DNA of 64,000 nt from Muribaculaceae bacterium. Its GTDB lineage: Bacteria; Bacteroidota; Bacteroidia; Bacteroidales; Muribaculaceae. The notes under the pieces were generated by a model. The model was given only the letters and a program-made list of their open reading frames with translations. It had not been told where the DNA came from and did no database searches. Within the stretch, counting starts at the first letter, position 1; each line of letters starts with the position of its first letter. The stretch is from positions 30,362 through 94,361 of the forward strand of contig JAFZHD010000046.1 of NCBI GenBank assembly GCA_017555085.1, written 5' to 3'. Made by a program: the position numbers and the translations under genes. Of the stretch, positions 55,359-63,925 are shown piece by piece.

Positions 55359-55646
55359 TTACTTGGAAATCTTGAAGCCCAAGTGTGTGATTAGTTTGAG
55401 CGTTCCGATGGCTGTGTTGCGGTCATATTCCTTTTCTGATTCGGGCAACTCGTCATAGTCAACCAGGCACGGGTGTTGTTTAAGCGTGTCGTTGCGTTGT
55501 TCTCCATAGGTCCATCCTTCATCGATGCGAGATTTGGCCCACACATCGTGGACATTGCGTGCGAGTTTCTCAACGAGTTCGTCGAGTTCGGCCGGCAACA
55601 CCACATTGTTGGTGTCGATAGGCTTTGGTTCATAGTTTTTGTTCAT
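55359..55646 (-). CDS. Stand-alone RyR-domain protein
   Basis: This 95-residue protein is almost entirely one RyR domain (the small repeat first seen in ryanodine receptors), with YEPKPIDTNNVVLPAELDEL, LARNVHDVWAKSRIDEGWTY, KQHPCLVDYDELPESEKEYD and a closing TAIGTLKLITHLGF. In bacteria such small RyR proteins exist but their ligand is unknown. It lacks a signal peptide and is cytoplasmic. It lies 69 bp downstream of the large channel gene on the same strand, so the two are probably co-transcribed; the large protein ends in a divergent copy of the same domain. Confidence 0.85.
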   Translation of the reverse strand: MNKNYEPKPIDTNNVVLPAELDELVEKLARNVHDVWAKSRIDEGWTYGEQRNDTLKQHPCLVDYDELPESEKEYDRNTAIGTLKLITHLGFKISK

Positions 55647-55715
55647 TGTAAAAAGGTTTTAATTTGAAAGATTTATCAGTTAGACAAATTGGTCGGGGAA
55701 AAGTTTAACGATACA

Positions 55716-58700
55716 CTATTTTGATTCGGTATATTTGAGAATGTACGGAATAGCTTGCGAAATAGCATAATCTGCCAAGCCGATGTAGGGGTCAATAGAT
55801 GCGAGCATGTCAAACGGACGAATGTCGGCGTGGGCTTTTATGGGGCGTTTTTTGAGAGTATTGCGCTCTTCTTTCCATTTGCTGTCTTTGAGATCGTTTT
55901 CGCAAGAGTATTTAGTACCCGCTAATAATGATTTAAGTGAGTCGCTTTCTTCCTTGGTTAACGGTCTGAATCCCATGAGCAGTTTTTCGACATTCCAACG
56001 GTTGTGCTCGGCTGTTGCAAGCGATGTGAGATTGCGCTTAATAACATTGTGCATGGCTGTGAAATCGGCCATGGCGATGTCGTATGCTCTTAATTTAGAG
56101 GGAATAGAGTTGGCATTATAAATGTTAGACCAAATTTCTTCAACAGTACATTCTTTCCAAAATTCTTCGGCTTTTTGGGCTATTATGTTAATCTTTTCTT
56201 TTTCGTTGATTTTTGCTTCGGCCGAATCGTCATTATAGCTGCGATATACAAAGTTCACGAGTTTTGCTTGGCGGAAGGCCTTGTCGTCGTTGGCGAGATT
56301 GTAGCAACATTCAAGCATGCCGAATGGGCGTATTTTGTCGTTGTTTAATGTGTTGACAATTTCAGCCGATTCGCGTTGGTAGATAAGCACTTGTTGGGCT
56401 TGGGCATATACCTCGCGAGGCATATAGATGCCGGCGGCGGTGGCTTGGTGGGCCTGCGGCAAGCAAATGGCTACTGTGAGCAACGATTTGCTATCTTGTG
56501 CGGCGAGTGTCAAGTAGTGTTGAACCGACTGGTATTCGAGTGAACCTTCAATAAATTCCCATTCAATATCAAGGAATGACTCGCTGTTGTTGGCGAGGTG
56601 TTTGTAGGGCGATTCTGATGCGCTGTCTTTCAGCGGGTCGCGCCATGTTGTGGCTTCGTTGTAGATGTCATCGCGGGTTTTGTTGAAAAGTCCGGGAATG
56701 GTGTAGTCGTCGGCTTTGATGTGTCTCCAACGGGCAATTTCAAACATATCTTTGAAACGACCCTTAAAGAAATTCATTTCTTGGCTTGCTTGGCTGTCAA
56801 TGAATGTGATGCGGGTGCGAATGCCTTTTTCTGTGAAGTTGGGGTAGTGGCAGATGTGTGCCGCTTCGAGGGCAAGTGCGATACCCATTTTTGACATGCC
56901 GACAACAACGAGGTGCACATGCTTGTCGCTTTGCCCATTGATGCCTTCGTTGTCAAGAGGTTTGTATATGATTGCTTCGTCTTTCTTGTCGTCGTTGAAC
57001 GATAAAGTGGCGTTGTTTTCTACAAACACTTTTTGTGCCCATGATTCGTAGTAGTTAAACGGACGGAAATCAATGTATTGCGAAATTTCTGATTTTAGGT
57101 CGGCCGATTGGAAAATAGAGAAAGTAGTTTGATATTCAAACAGCACATGGCAAATCAAGCGAGCCGGTTTGAGGCCTTTGTCGTTGCCTTTTTTGTCAGC
57201 GGTGTCTTGTTGTTTGTTGTCGGCTTTTGGCGCGTTGCCGTTCGCAATGTTGGAAGTGACGGTTGCTGTTGCGGGTTTGGGTGCATCGGTTTTCGGCATA
57301 GGACGTTGGTAGCCTTCAAGTTGGATGTCCTCAAAGTCGCGGTCTTTGAGGTCTTCGTCGTCATCGGCCTCGATTATACTTCTTAGGAGTTTTTCCTTTG
57401 AGATTTTGAACGAGTTGGTGAGTTTGCCTATTTTTGTGCCGTTGAGCGAAACGATAAATTTGCCCAAAGATTTGAATCCTTTATTTAATAGAGAAAGAAT
57501 GAGCTTCAATAGTTTCGCTAATACTTTGTAGAGCACTTTTATGATAGACCATGCCGTATTAGCAGCTTTGCCCCAAGCGCTGTTTTGTGTGTTTTGTCCG
57601 AGAGCCGTTTCAAGCGCTTTGGCCATGAGTCTGACGCAAGTTAGATTGAGGGTGTCGTGGTGGGGCTCACCGTTGTTTGTGATTTGTCCAATGCGGTCTT
57701 TATCAACGCTTTCGCCCAAAACATAGGCTTCTTTGGCTGCGTGAAGACGGAGCGATTTTATGTCTTCGGCCGAGCCACGGTTGCCATAGTAGAACACAAT
57801 GCGTTTTTGCTCGTTTTTGTCGAGTTGAGAGAAAAGAATGTCGCGTTGTGCTTCAACATCGCTTGACGTGAGAATGAGAATGTATGGGAGCTGTTCGTCA
57901 AAAAGTTTGCGGGTGTTGTGTTTCTTGCGATAGTCGGCAAAAATCTGATTAACAATATTTGGCACCATTTCGTTGCAGCCGATAATCACATAATGGTTGC
58001 TTAAATGCCAATTATAGCGCAACATGCCTTTCGCCCAACGCTCGCGACGGCTGTCGAAGATGTTGGTGAGCACCGAAATAAACAAGCCTGTAATGAACAC
58101 AGTGCCAAAGAGAGATAAAAGCAGGGCCAAAATTCTTGCGATGGGTGTTTTGGCCATGTGTTGGTTTCCTGGGTCGATGATGTGATAAAGCGTGCTCCAC
58201 AATAGTCCAGGATTGGGTTGCGCTGCTACAACCGAGTCGATTTGTGCGCAAATGGTCTCTTTGATATATGTCGAGTCGGCGTTTGCGCTTGTTGAGAATT
58301 CAACTGTCAATGGTTGGTTGCTGCTTGAAACATTGTCAGCGATTGAATTGCTCACAATTTCGCTTGAATGAGTTGATTTGCTTTGATACCATTGGTTTAT
58401 GAGGTTGGCAATTTCATCTTTTTGATATTTCGATGGTTCGTTGGCAAACTGCACCTTGTAGGTTACCGAGTCGTTGGATGTAGGCTCGGCTGAGAAAGTG
58501 ATAGTGTTTTCGGTAGCGTCATACTGCACGAGTTCGTTGCTACTGACGTTGGCCGATTTGATGAAAAACCAAGATGTGAAAAATATGGTTGATATCAAAA
58601 TGGCTATCAGAGATATGGAACTGCGAAATTTGCCGCGAGAAACGATGCGGTCAAACACGATTCTGAAATTCTTTTTGTAATATATGCAGTAGGCGCAAGC

Positions 58701-58778
58701 TGATGCCAAGATTGCAACGCATGTAACTAACATGAAAGAGCCAAATGTGCTTTCGGCCGAAATGAATAGGTTGAGCAT
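55716..58778 (-). CDS. Ion-channel-like membrane protein with two RCK-like domains and a C-terminal RyR-like domain
   Basis: This 1020-residue protein has hydrophobic helices at about residues 12-33, 54-73 and 215-240, an extracytoplasmic region at about 75-190, and a pore-like segment (LLWSTLYHIIDPGNQH, 192-207). The pore segment, the following helix and SRRERWAKG...HYVIIGCNEM resemble the CASTOR/POLLUX (DMI1) channel family, with IDPGN in place of the plant ADSGN filter. Rossmann/RCK-like domains start at about 261 and about 621 (HLVVVGMSKMGIALALEAAH), with a Pro/Ala/Asp-rich linker (about 470-540). Residues about 915-1012 (LATAEHNRWNVEKLLMGFRP, RPIKAHADIRPFDML) look like a divergent RyR domain. 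It probably gates ion flow in response to a cytoplasmic ligand. The channel reading is inference. Confidence 0.7.
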   Translation of the reverse strand: MLNLFISAESTFGSFMLVTCVAILASACAYCIYYKKNFRIVFDRIVSRGKFRSSISLIAILISTIFFTSWFFIKSANVSSNELVQYDATENTITFSAEPTSNDSVTYKVQFANEPSKYQKDEIANLINQWYQSKSTHSSEIVSNSIADNVSSSNQPLTVEFSTSANADSTYIKETICAQIDSVVAAQPNPGLLWSTLYHIIDPGNQHMAKTPIARILALLLSLFGTVFITGLFISVLTNIFDSRRERWAKGMLRYNWHLSNHYVIIGCNEMVPNIVNQIFADYRKKHNTRKLFDEQLPYILILTSSDVEAQRDILFSQLDKNEQKRIVFYYGNRGSAEDIKSLRLHAAKEAYVLGESVDKDRIGQITNNGEPHHDTLNLTCVRLMAKALETALGQNTQNSAWGKAANTAWSIIKVLYKVLAKLLKLILSLLNKGFKSLGKFIVSLNGTKIGKLTNSFKISKEKLLRSIIEADDDEDLKDRDFEDIQLEGYQRPMPKTDAPKPATATVTSNIANGNAPKADNKQQDTADKKGNDKGLKPARLICHVLFEYQTTFSIFQSADLKSEISQYIDFRPFNYYESWAQKVFVENNATLSFNDDKKDEAIIYKPLDNEGINGQSDKHVHLVVVGMSKMGIALALEAAHICHYPNFTEKGIRTRITFIDSQASQEMNFFKGRFKDMFEIARWRHIKADDYTIPGLFNKTRDDIYNEATTWRDPLKDSASESPYKHLANNSESFLDIEWEFIEGSLEYQSVQHYLTLAAQDSKSLLTVAICLPQAHQATAAGIYMPREVYAQAQQVLIYQRESAEIVNTLNNDKIRPFGMLECCYNLANDDKAFRQAKLVNFVYRSYNDDSAEAKINEKEKINIIAQKAEEFWKECTVEEIWSNIYNANSIPSKLRAYDIAMADFTAMHNVIKRNLTSLATAEHNRWNVEKLLMGFRPLTKEESDSLKSLLAGTKYSCENDLKDSKWKEERNTLKKRPIKAHADIRPFDMLASIDPYIGLADYAISQAIPYILKYTESK

Positions 58779-58821
58779 TTTATGATGTGTGAAAAATGTT
58801 AGTGCTTAATGTATTATAGTG

Positions 58822-58829
58822 CAAAGGTA
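58822..58829 (-). promoter_or_regulatory. Probable -7 element for the RyR-channel operon
   Basis: The minus strand reads TACCTTTG, matching TAnnTTTG, 43 bp upstream of the channel start. The -33 element is not clear. Confidence 0.45.
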
Positions 58830-58976
58830 TCTTTTTATTCGCTAAATTGAAAAATTTTATGCCATAATGTTGCATATTTTTGCAGTAAATGGGTGAAATC
58901 AGGCATAAAAATGGGCTAAAAGTCATAACTGCGAATATTTAGGGCTGAAAACTTATGTTATATAACATATTATTTG

Positions 58977-58984
58977 TATCTTTG
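58977..58984 (+). promoter_or_regulatory. Probable -7 element and nearby palindrome
   Basis: TATCTTTG lies 44 bp upstream of the ATG at 59029. The perfect palindrome ATGTTATATAACAT at 58955-58968 overlaps the expected -33 region, so it could be an operator. Confidence 0.5.
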
Positions 58985-59028
58985 CAGCGTTTTTTGCATA
59001 GCATTTAAAGTAACTAATTAAAAATAGT

Positions 59029-60627
59029 ATGAAAAAAATTTATTCAATTTTGTTAAGTGCAGCACTTCTCGCTACTTCAAGCGTAGCAACTGCACAACAA
59101 TTGCCCAATGTGGGCTTTGAAAATTGGAAGTCGGCTTGTGGCTCAACAGAATCATTAGGCTCATCAACAGGTATGCGTCAGCGTCCCGGTGTAGAACCTA
59201 CTGATTGGAACGGTTCAAGCGTAAACCAAAAAGTTGGTCTTGAGAAAAAACAAGAGTTGGTGTTTAAAGAAACTGGTTCTGTTTATTCTGGCTCAGCAGC
59301 AGTTAAGATGCAAAATATTTATGTAGGTGTAAACCTTGGTATCACAAAAGTTGGTAGTGTCGCTCCCGGTTTCTTGACATTCGGTACTCCTTGGGTTTAT
59401 GCTGTGTCAAAAGTTGCAGAATGTGATGGTGGGGTATATGGCGGAATGTCATTCACATACAAACCCGATGCTATCACAGGTATGTACAAGCGTACAGATT
59501 CAAACACTGAAAACTCATATATCATTGCATATTTGTGGAATGGCTCGTTTACATCAAAAATTGGCAAAAAAGGTGCTCCAACTGAAGATCGTACAGATGA
59601 AGTGCGTGGTATCTTTGGTCAAATTAGTGCATCAGGTGACGGTAAACTCGTCGCAAAATGTGAGCAAGCGTTTAATTCAACAAGCGGCAACTGGCAAAGA
59701 ATTACAGTGCCTTTGGAATATGTAGAAGGCGCTGGCGACCCCACAATGATGAATGTTGTGATTTCTGGTGGTAACTTCTGGGATCGTGGTTCTTTGAAGG
59801 AAAATACAACATTGTTGGCTGACGATGTCGATTTTGTCTACTATTCACGCCTTAGCGACCTTAAAGTTAATGGCTTGTCTGTTGAAGGTTTCTCTTCTGA
59901 TGTTTACACCTATAATATGGCTGGTACAGAACTTCCTACAGAAGACCAAATTGACGCAATGGTAATGGGTCAATCTGCTATTGCATCTGTCTCGGTTAAT
60001 GCAAAAGAAGCAACCGTTACAGTTGAGGTAGTGAATGTAGGTAAAGACCTTGACGGCAAAGTGTCACACTCATATGTTCTCCAATATGAAAAGGGTGCAG
60101 CAAAAGAAGGTGTTACAACAGAATATCCTGGTTACTTGAATGTTTCTATCCCTGATTTGTCAGAAACGCCCATCACAGAAAACCAAGCAGCAACAATCCT
60201 TATTACAAAATACGATGATGGATCATGTGACTTCTTGTTGCCTGACTTTGTGCTTGAAGGTTTGGGCGAACTTGGAGATATCGAAGTCATTGGCGCAAAT
60301 GTAACTGCTGATGCTGATGGTGCTGAAGCTTATACTGGTTATGTTGAAGGCATGGAGTTGCTCGGCGGCGAACTTATTGCTGATGTAACATTGAACGGTA
60401 CAATCGATGCACTCGGTGAAGTAAACATGAACATTGATGTGCTTTGGGAAGGTATGCCTATCATCTGTACATTCACAACTAAGATGGCTACATCAATTGG
60501 TAGTATTGTAGTTGAAGACGCAGTAGTTGAATACTACAACCTCCAAGGTGTAAAAGTTGCTAATCCTTCAAATGGCGTGTTCATTCGCGTTGCTAACGGT
60601 AAGGCTACAAAAGTTCTCGTAAAATAA
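59029..60627 (+). CDS. Exported PCMD/calycin-like protein with short T9SS-like tail
   Basis: This 532-residue exported protein (signal peptide to about SVATAQQ) has an N-terminal PCMD-type (putative carbohydrate metabolism) domain at about 22-270, with PNVGFENWK and VYSGSAAVKMQNIYVGVN. This is followed by a short Ig-like stretch and a calycin-like beta-barrel domain (about 375-480, ATILITKYDDGSCDFLLPDF). The C-terminal VVEYYNLQGVKVANPSNGVF looks like a shortened T9SS-type tail. No catalytic residues are evident. It may bind a glycan or lipid at the surface. It is monocistronic, with its own promoter box and terminator. Confidence 0.7.
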   Translation: MKKIYSILLSAALLATSSVATAQQLPNVGFENWKSACGSTESLGSSTGMRQRPGVEPTDWNGSSVNQKVGLEKKQELVFKETGSVYSGSAAVKMQNIYVGVNLGITKVGSVAPGFLTFGTPWVYAVSKVAECDGGVYGGMSFTYKPDAITGMYKRTDSNTENSYIIAYLWNGSFTSKIGKKGAPTEDRTDEVRGIFGQISASGDGKLVAKCEQAFNSTSGNWQRITVPLEYVEGAGDPTMMNVVISGGNFWDRGSLKENTTLLADDVDFVYYSRLSDLKVNGLSVEGFSSDVYTYNMAGTELPTEDQIDAMVMGQSAIASVSVNAKEATVTVEVVNVGKDLDGKVSHSYVLQYEKGAAKEGVTTEYPGYLNVSIPDLSETPITENQAATILITKYDDGSCDFLLPDFVLEGLGELGDIEVIGANVTADADGAEAYTGYVEGMELLGGELIADVTLNGTIDALGEVNMNIDVLWEGMPIICTFTTKMATSIGSIVVEDAVVEYYNLQGVKVANPSNGVFIRVANGKATKVLVK

Positions 60628-60650
60628 TTGCAAACGCAATATAAACCTTA

Positions 60651-60681
60651 AAAAGGTCGCGGCAATGTCGCGACCTTTTTT
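60651..60681 (+). terminator. Rho-independent terminator before dusB
   Basis: An 11-bp stem (AAAAGGTCGCG / CGCGACCTTTT) with loop GCAATGT and a T run. Confidence 0.9.
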
Positions 60682-60784
60682 ATTTGCCGTCAACCTATTT
60701 GCGGCAGTAATGTGATAAAAATGAGTAGAAGATGCTGATATTAGCAATTTAATTGTTATCTTCGCAAGGATATTTTCAAACAAG

Positions 60785-61780
60785 ATGAAGATAGGAGATA
60801 TAGATTTAGGAAATCGGCCCGTGATGCTCGCACCAATGGAGGATGTTACCGACCATTCTTTTCGCTTGATATGCAAAGAATTGGGGGCTGATATGACATA
60901 TACCGAATTTGTGTCGGCTGATGCGTTGATTCGCAACATAGCATCGACCACGCGCAAATTGCACATTGACCCGGCAGAACGCCCGACAGCCATTCAGATT
61001 TATGGCCGTGAGGTGGAGCCGATGGTTGAGGCAGCGCGTATGGTTGAGGCTGCACAGCCCGATATATTGGACATTAACTTTGGTTGCCCTGTGAAGAAAG
61101 TGGCAGGTAAAGGAGCGGGAGCTGGCATGCTGCGAGATATACCCAAGATGCTTGAAATTACGCGAGCGGTTGTAGATGCCGTCAAAATTCCGGTAACAGT
61201 GAAAACCCGTCTCGGTTGGGATCATAATAGCAAAGTGATTGTAACACTTGCCGAGCAGTTGCAAGACTGTGGCATCAAAGCGTTGACTGTGCATGGTCGC
61301 ACACGCTCGCAGATGTACACTGGCGAGGCCGATTGGGAAATGATTGCGCGTGTAAAAGAGAATCCCCGACTCACAATTCCGCTCATCGGTAATGGTGATA
61401 TAACCACGCCCGAGCGATTGTGTGAGGCATTTGACCGCTATGGCGTTGATGGCGTTATGGTGGGCCGTGCATCTATCGGTGCGCCTTGGGTGTTTCACGA
61501 TATGAAGCAGATGCTTGTCAACGGCGAGCGCGGACAAGAATTGTCGCTTACACAAAAGTTTGCCATTCTTCGCCGCCAAATTACCGAAAGTATCGACCGC
61601 ATTGATGAGTATCGTGGCATATTGCACATTCGCCGTCACTTGGCTGCATCGCCATTGTTCAAAGGCATTCCGCATTTCCGTGATACCCGCATCGCGATGT
61701 TGCGTGCATCAACTTATGCCGAACTTGACGAGATATTGACATTGATTGAAACAAAGATATTGCCATCGGTAGAACAGTAG
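60785..61780 (+). CDS. dusB: tRNA-dihydrouridine synthase
   Basis: Dus enzymes use FMN and NADPH to reduce uridine in the D-loop of tRNA. The 331-residue protein has VMLAPMEDVTDHSFRLIC (residues 13-30), the catalytic cysteine C101 in DINFGCPVKKVAGKGAGAG, KTRLGW, the FMN-phosphate region LIGNGDI and the DGVMVGRASIGAPW segment. It matches the DusB type, the most widespread bacterial form. It lies upstream of three GIN-domain genes with only 4 bp to the first, so they may share a transcript; the functional link is not evident. Confidence 0.95.
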   Translation: MKIGDIDLGNRPVMLAPMEDVTDHSFRLICKELGADMTYTEFVSADALIRNIASTTRKLHIDPAERPTAIQIYGREVEPMVEAARMVEAAQPDILDINFGCPVKKVAGKGAGAGMLRDIPKMLEITRAVVDAVKIPVTVKTRLGWDHNSKVIVTLAEQLQDCGIKALTVHGRTRSQMYTGEADWEMIARVKENPRLTIPLIGNGDITTPERLCEAFDRYGVDGVMVGRASIGAPWVFHDMKQMLVNGERGQELSLTQKFAILRRQITESIDRIDEYRGILHIRRHLAASPLFKGIPHFRDTRIAMLRASTYAELDEILTLIETKILPSVEQ

Positions 61781-61784
61781 GATA

Positions 61785-62561
61785 ATGAAGCTGAAACACA
61801 TATATATATTAATTGCAATGCTGATAGGTATCGGGGCAGAAGCATCGGCTCAAATGTCGTCACACATGTTGCAGTCGCGACCTTTTAGCGAGATATATGT
61901 AAAAGGTAATATAAATGTGGAGTGTCGCGAGTCGGCCGATTCGGCAGGATTGATAGTGTTTAGTTCGACTCCCGAGGTGTTCTCGGCCGTTAATTGCAAT
62001 AATGTGGGCCGACGCTTGAATGTGATTGTTGACGGAGTGTCATCAACGGTGTTGCGACGCGAGTTGTCGACAATCGTGGTGTATTATAGCGGCGCATTGT
62101 CGGCGGTATCATATACCGGTGCGGGCGATATGCGAGTTCGCCAAGCCGATTATGGCAAGTCGGTGGCCGTGATAATGACTGGTGCAGGCCGATTGCGCAT
62201 CGACGGAGTGTCGGCACAGCAAGTGACATGCTCGGTGACCGGTTCGGGCTCGGTGTCAATGGCAGGAACTACACGCGCCAACAATGTAGCATGCTCGGTG
62301 AGCGGCTCGGGTGTGATGGAGTTTAGCCACATTGAGGCCAAGAATGTGAGTGCGACTGTTAACGGTCGCGGTTGCTTGGTCGTGAACGGACAGACAGATA
62401 AAGGCTCGTTTGCGCTCAAAGGCTCGGGTTCTATTGATGCCTCATCGCTCGGTTGCGGTTCGCTCACAGCCGGCGCTTATGGCTCAGGACAGATATTTTA
62501 TAGCCGCAATGTGACCAATGTGGTTGCATCGGGCAATAAAGATAATGTAATTTCAAGATAA
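61785..62561 (+). CDS. Exported GIN-domain (DUF2807) protein 1
   Basis: This 258-residue exported protein (signal peptide to about AEASAQ) carries a head-GIN domain: a pectin-lyase-like beta-helix of short Ser/Gly/Val-rich repeats. The start of the domain is RPFSEIYVKGNINVECRES. The repeats show as VIMTGAGRLRIDGV, VTGSGSVSMAGT and VSGSGVMEFSH. GIN proteins are widespread in Bacteroidetes, without a known enzymatic role. It starts 4 bp after dusB and is the first of three related genes. Confidence 0.85.
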   Translation: MKLKHIYILIAMLIGIGAEASAQMSSHMLQSRPFSEIYVKGNINVECRESADSAGLIVFSSTPEVFSAVNCNNVGRRLNVIVDGVSSTVLRRELSTIVVYYSGALSAVSYTGAGDMRVRQADYGKSVAVIMTGAGRLRIDGVSAQQVTCSVTGSGSVSMAGTTRANNVACSVSGSGVMEFSHIEAKNVSATVNGRGCLVVNGQTDKGSFALKGSGSIDASSLGCGSLTAGAYGSGQIFYSRNVTNVVASGNKDNVISR

Positions 62562-62579
62562 CCATTAAAACACAAGAAT

Positions 62580-63155
62580 ATGAAGAAGTTTGCATTGTTT
62601 ATGATGATGTTTGTGGCAGCAATAATGGCATCACAGGCACAAGAAACAACAACAATTTATCGAATGGTGCTCCACGCAGCCCAAGAATTTGACCAATTGG
62701 TGGTATCGGGCGATGTTACTGTTGAGTGTCGCTATAACCCCGAAAAAGCAGGATACATTGTTTATCACTATAACAAAGAAGCCGGCAAGAAAATCGATTG
62801 CTACAACGATGGTCGTTGCCTCTATGTTGGCGGTCGTTCAGAAAACAATGGCGTGATGACTCGCATTGTTGTGTTCTATGACCAACCTATCAAAAGCATT
62901 GTAAACAATGGCGATGCGCGAGTATTCTCATTGCGTCTTGTTGCTGATGCCGATAATGTTGAATTGGTGAACAACGGTTCAAGTGATATGCGTTTTGGCG
63001 TTGTGAAATCAGAAAATGCCCGCTTGGAAGTGACCGGCAAAGGCAATATTGCAATCAAACGCGTGAAAATCGACAATATCGAAACAAAAGTCAGAGGCAA
63101 AGGCGATGTGATTTTGAAAGAAACCCCCGCAACAACAAAAATCGTTGAAAAATAG
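62580..63155 (+). CDS. Exported GIN-domain (DUF2807)-like protein 2
   Basis: This 191-residue exported protein (signal peptide to about ASQAQ) has the same plan as its neighbours but a shorter beta-helix. It starts with QEFDQLVVSGDVTVECRYNP, and repeats such as LVNNGSSDMRFGVV, LEVTGKGNIAIKRV and VRGKGDVILKET are visible. The gap to the previous gene is 18 bp and to the next is 13 bp. Function unknown. Confidence 0.8.
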   Translation: MKKFALFMMMFVAAIMASQAQETTTIYRMVLHAAQEFDQLVVSGDVTVECRYNPEKAGYIVYHYNKEAGKKIDCYNDGRCLYVGGRSENNGVMTRIVVFYDQPIKSIVNNGDARVFSLRLVADADNVELVNNGSSDMRFGVVKSENARLEVTGKGNIAIKRVKIDNIETKVRGKGDVILKETPATTKIVEK

Positions 63156-63168
63156 GCCTTACTGATAG

Positions 63169-63861
63169 ATGAAACATTTGTTGACTTCGTTAATGCTGAT
63201 TGTCGCTACTGTTGTGACTGTGTCGGGGCAGAAATTGTCGCGATATGAACTCAATGTGGGCGATTTTAGCGAACTCAAAGTTGTTGACGGAGTCAATGTT
63301 GACTATAAATGCAACGCCGATTCAGCCGGAAAGGTTGTGTTTTATGCACAATCAGATGTTGCTATGGCAATGGAGTTTAGCATTGCTAAAAACCGATTGA
63401 CAATCAGCGTGTCTGATGAGTTCAAAGGAAAAAATCTGCCTACGGTGGTTGTTTATTCGCAGTTTTTGACGAAGGCCGAGAATGTGAGTGATGCGACATT
63501 GCGTGTGTTGTCGCTAAATTCGGGTCCTAAGTTTGTTGCCCGATTGGTGGGTAATGGCCGTTTGTTGGTGCGTAATGTCAATGCCAATGATGTCGATGCG
63601 TCAATCAATACAGGTAACGGCTCGTTGACAATATATGGTAAATGTCGCACTGCAAAGTTTAATAACACTGGTGCAGGCTCTATTCAGGCCGATGAATTGA
63701 CAGCCGAAGATGTCAAATGTGTTCAGGTTGGCACTGGTTCGGTGGGTTGCTCGGCCAAAACATCGTTAATGGTGTATGGCGCATCGGGCAAAGTGTTCTA
63801 TCGCGGTAACCCAGAGGTGAAAAATCGTTCGGTAGGAGTTGGCATAGAGTCAATAAATTAG
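63169..63861 (+). CDS. Exported GIN-domain (DUF2807)-like protein 3
   Basis: This 230-residue exported protein (signal peptide to about VTVSGQ) is the third GIN-like gene in the row. It starts with LNVGDFSELKVVDGVNVDYK and shows repeats such as RLVGNGRLLVRNV, INTGNGSLTIYG and NNTGAGSIQADEL. The three proteins share the opening pattern of an F-x-x-L/I-x-V segment and a Val-rich strand, but they differ in length and are clearly diverged. The stop codon at 63859-63861 lies just before a repeat region that may be a mobile-element end. Confidence 0.8.
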   Translation: MKHLLTSLMLIVATVVTVSGQKLSRYELNVGDFSELKVVDGVNVDYKCNADSAGKVVFYAQSDVAMAMEFSIAKNRLTISVSDEFKGKNLPTVVVYSQFLTKAENVSDATLRVLSLNSGPKFVARLVGNGRLLVRNVNANDVDASINTGNGSLTIYGKCRTAKFNNTGAGSIQADELTAEDVKCVQVGTGSVGCSAKTSLMVYGASGKVFYRGNPEVKNRSVGVGIESIN

Positions 63862-63867
63862 GTCTAT

Positions 63868-63925
63868 TGGTCAAAATAGTTGGTAAAATATATTCTAAAG
63901 AGCCAAATGGTCAAAATAGTTGGTA
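63868..63925. repeat. 18-bp direct repeat, two copies
   Basis: TGGTCAAAATAGTTGGTA occurs at 63868-63885 and 63908-63925, a period of 40 bp. Multiple short terminal repeats of this kind are found at the ends of IS21-type elements, and base composition rises in G+C just after (from about 63960). Only the first part of a possible element is in the window, so identification is uncertain. Confidence 0.6.

Noticed and set aside
55178..55375. 65-codon plus-strand frame after the candidate small RNA
   Set aside because: It starts inside the hairpin terminator, has no promoter of its own and no protein-like character.
60806..61675. 289-codon open frame on the minus strand
   Set aside because: Fully antisense to dusB, whose catalytic motifs are clear; the product is His/Cys/Arg-rich, typical of a shadow frame.
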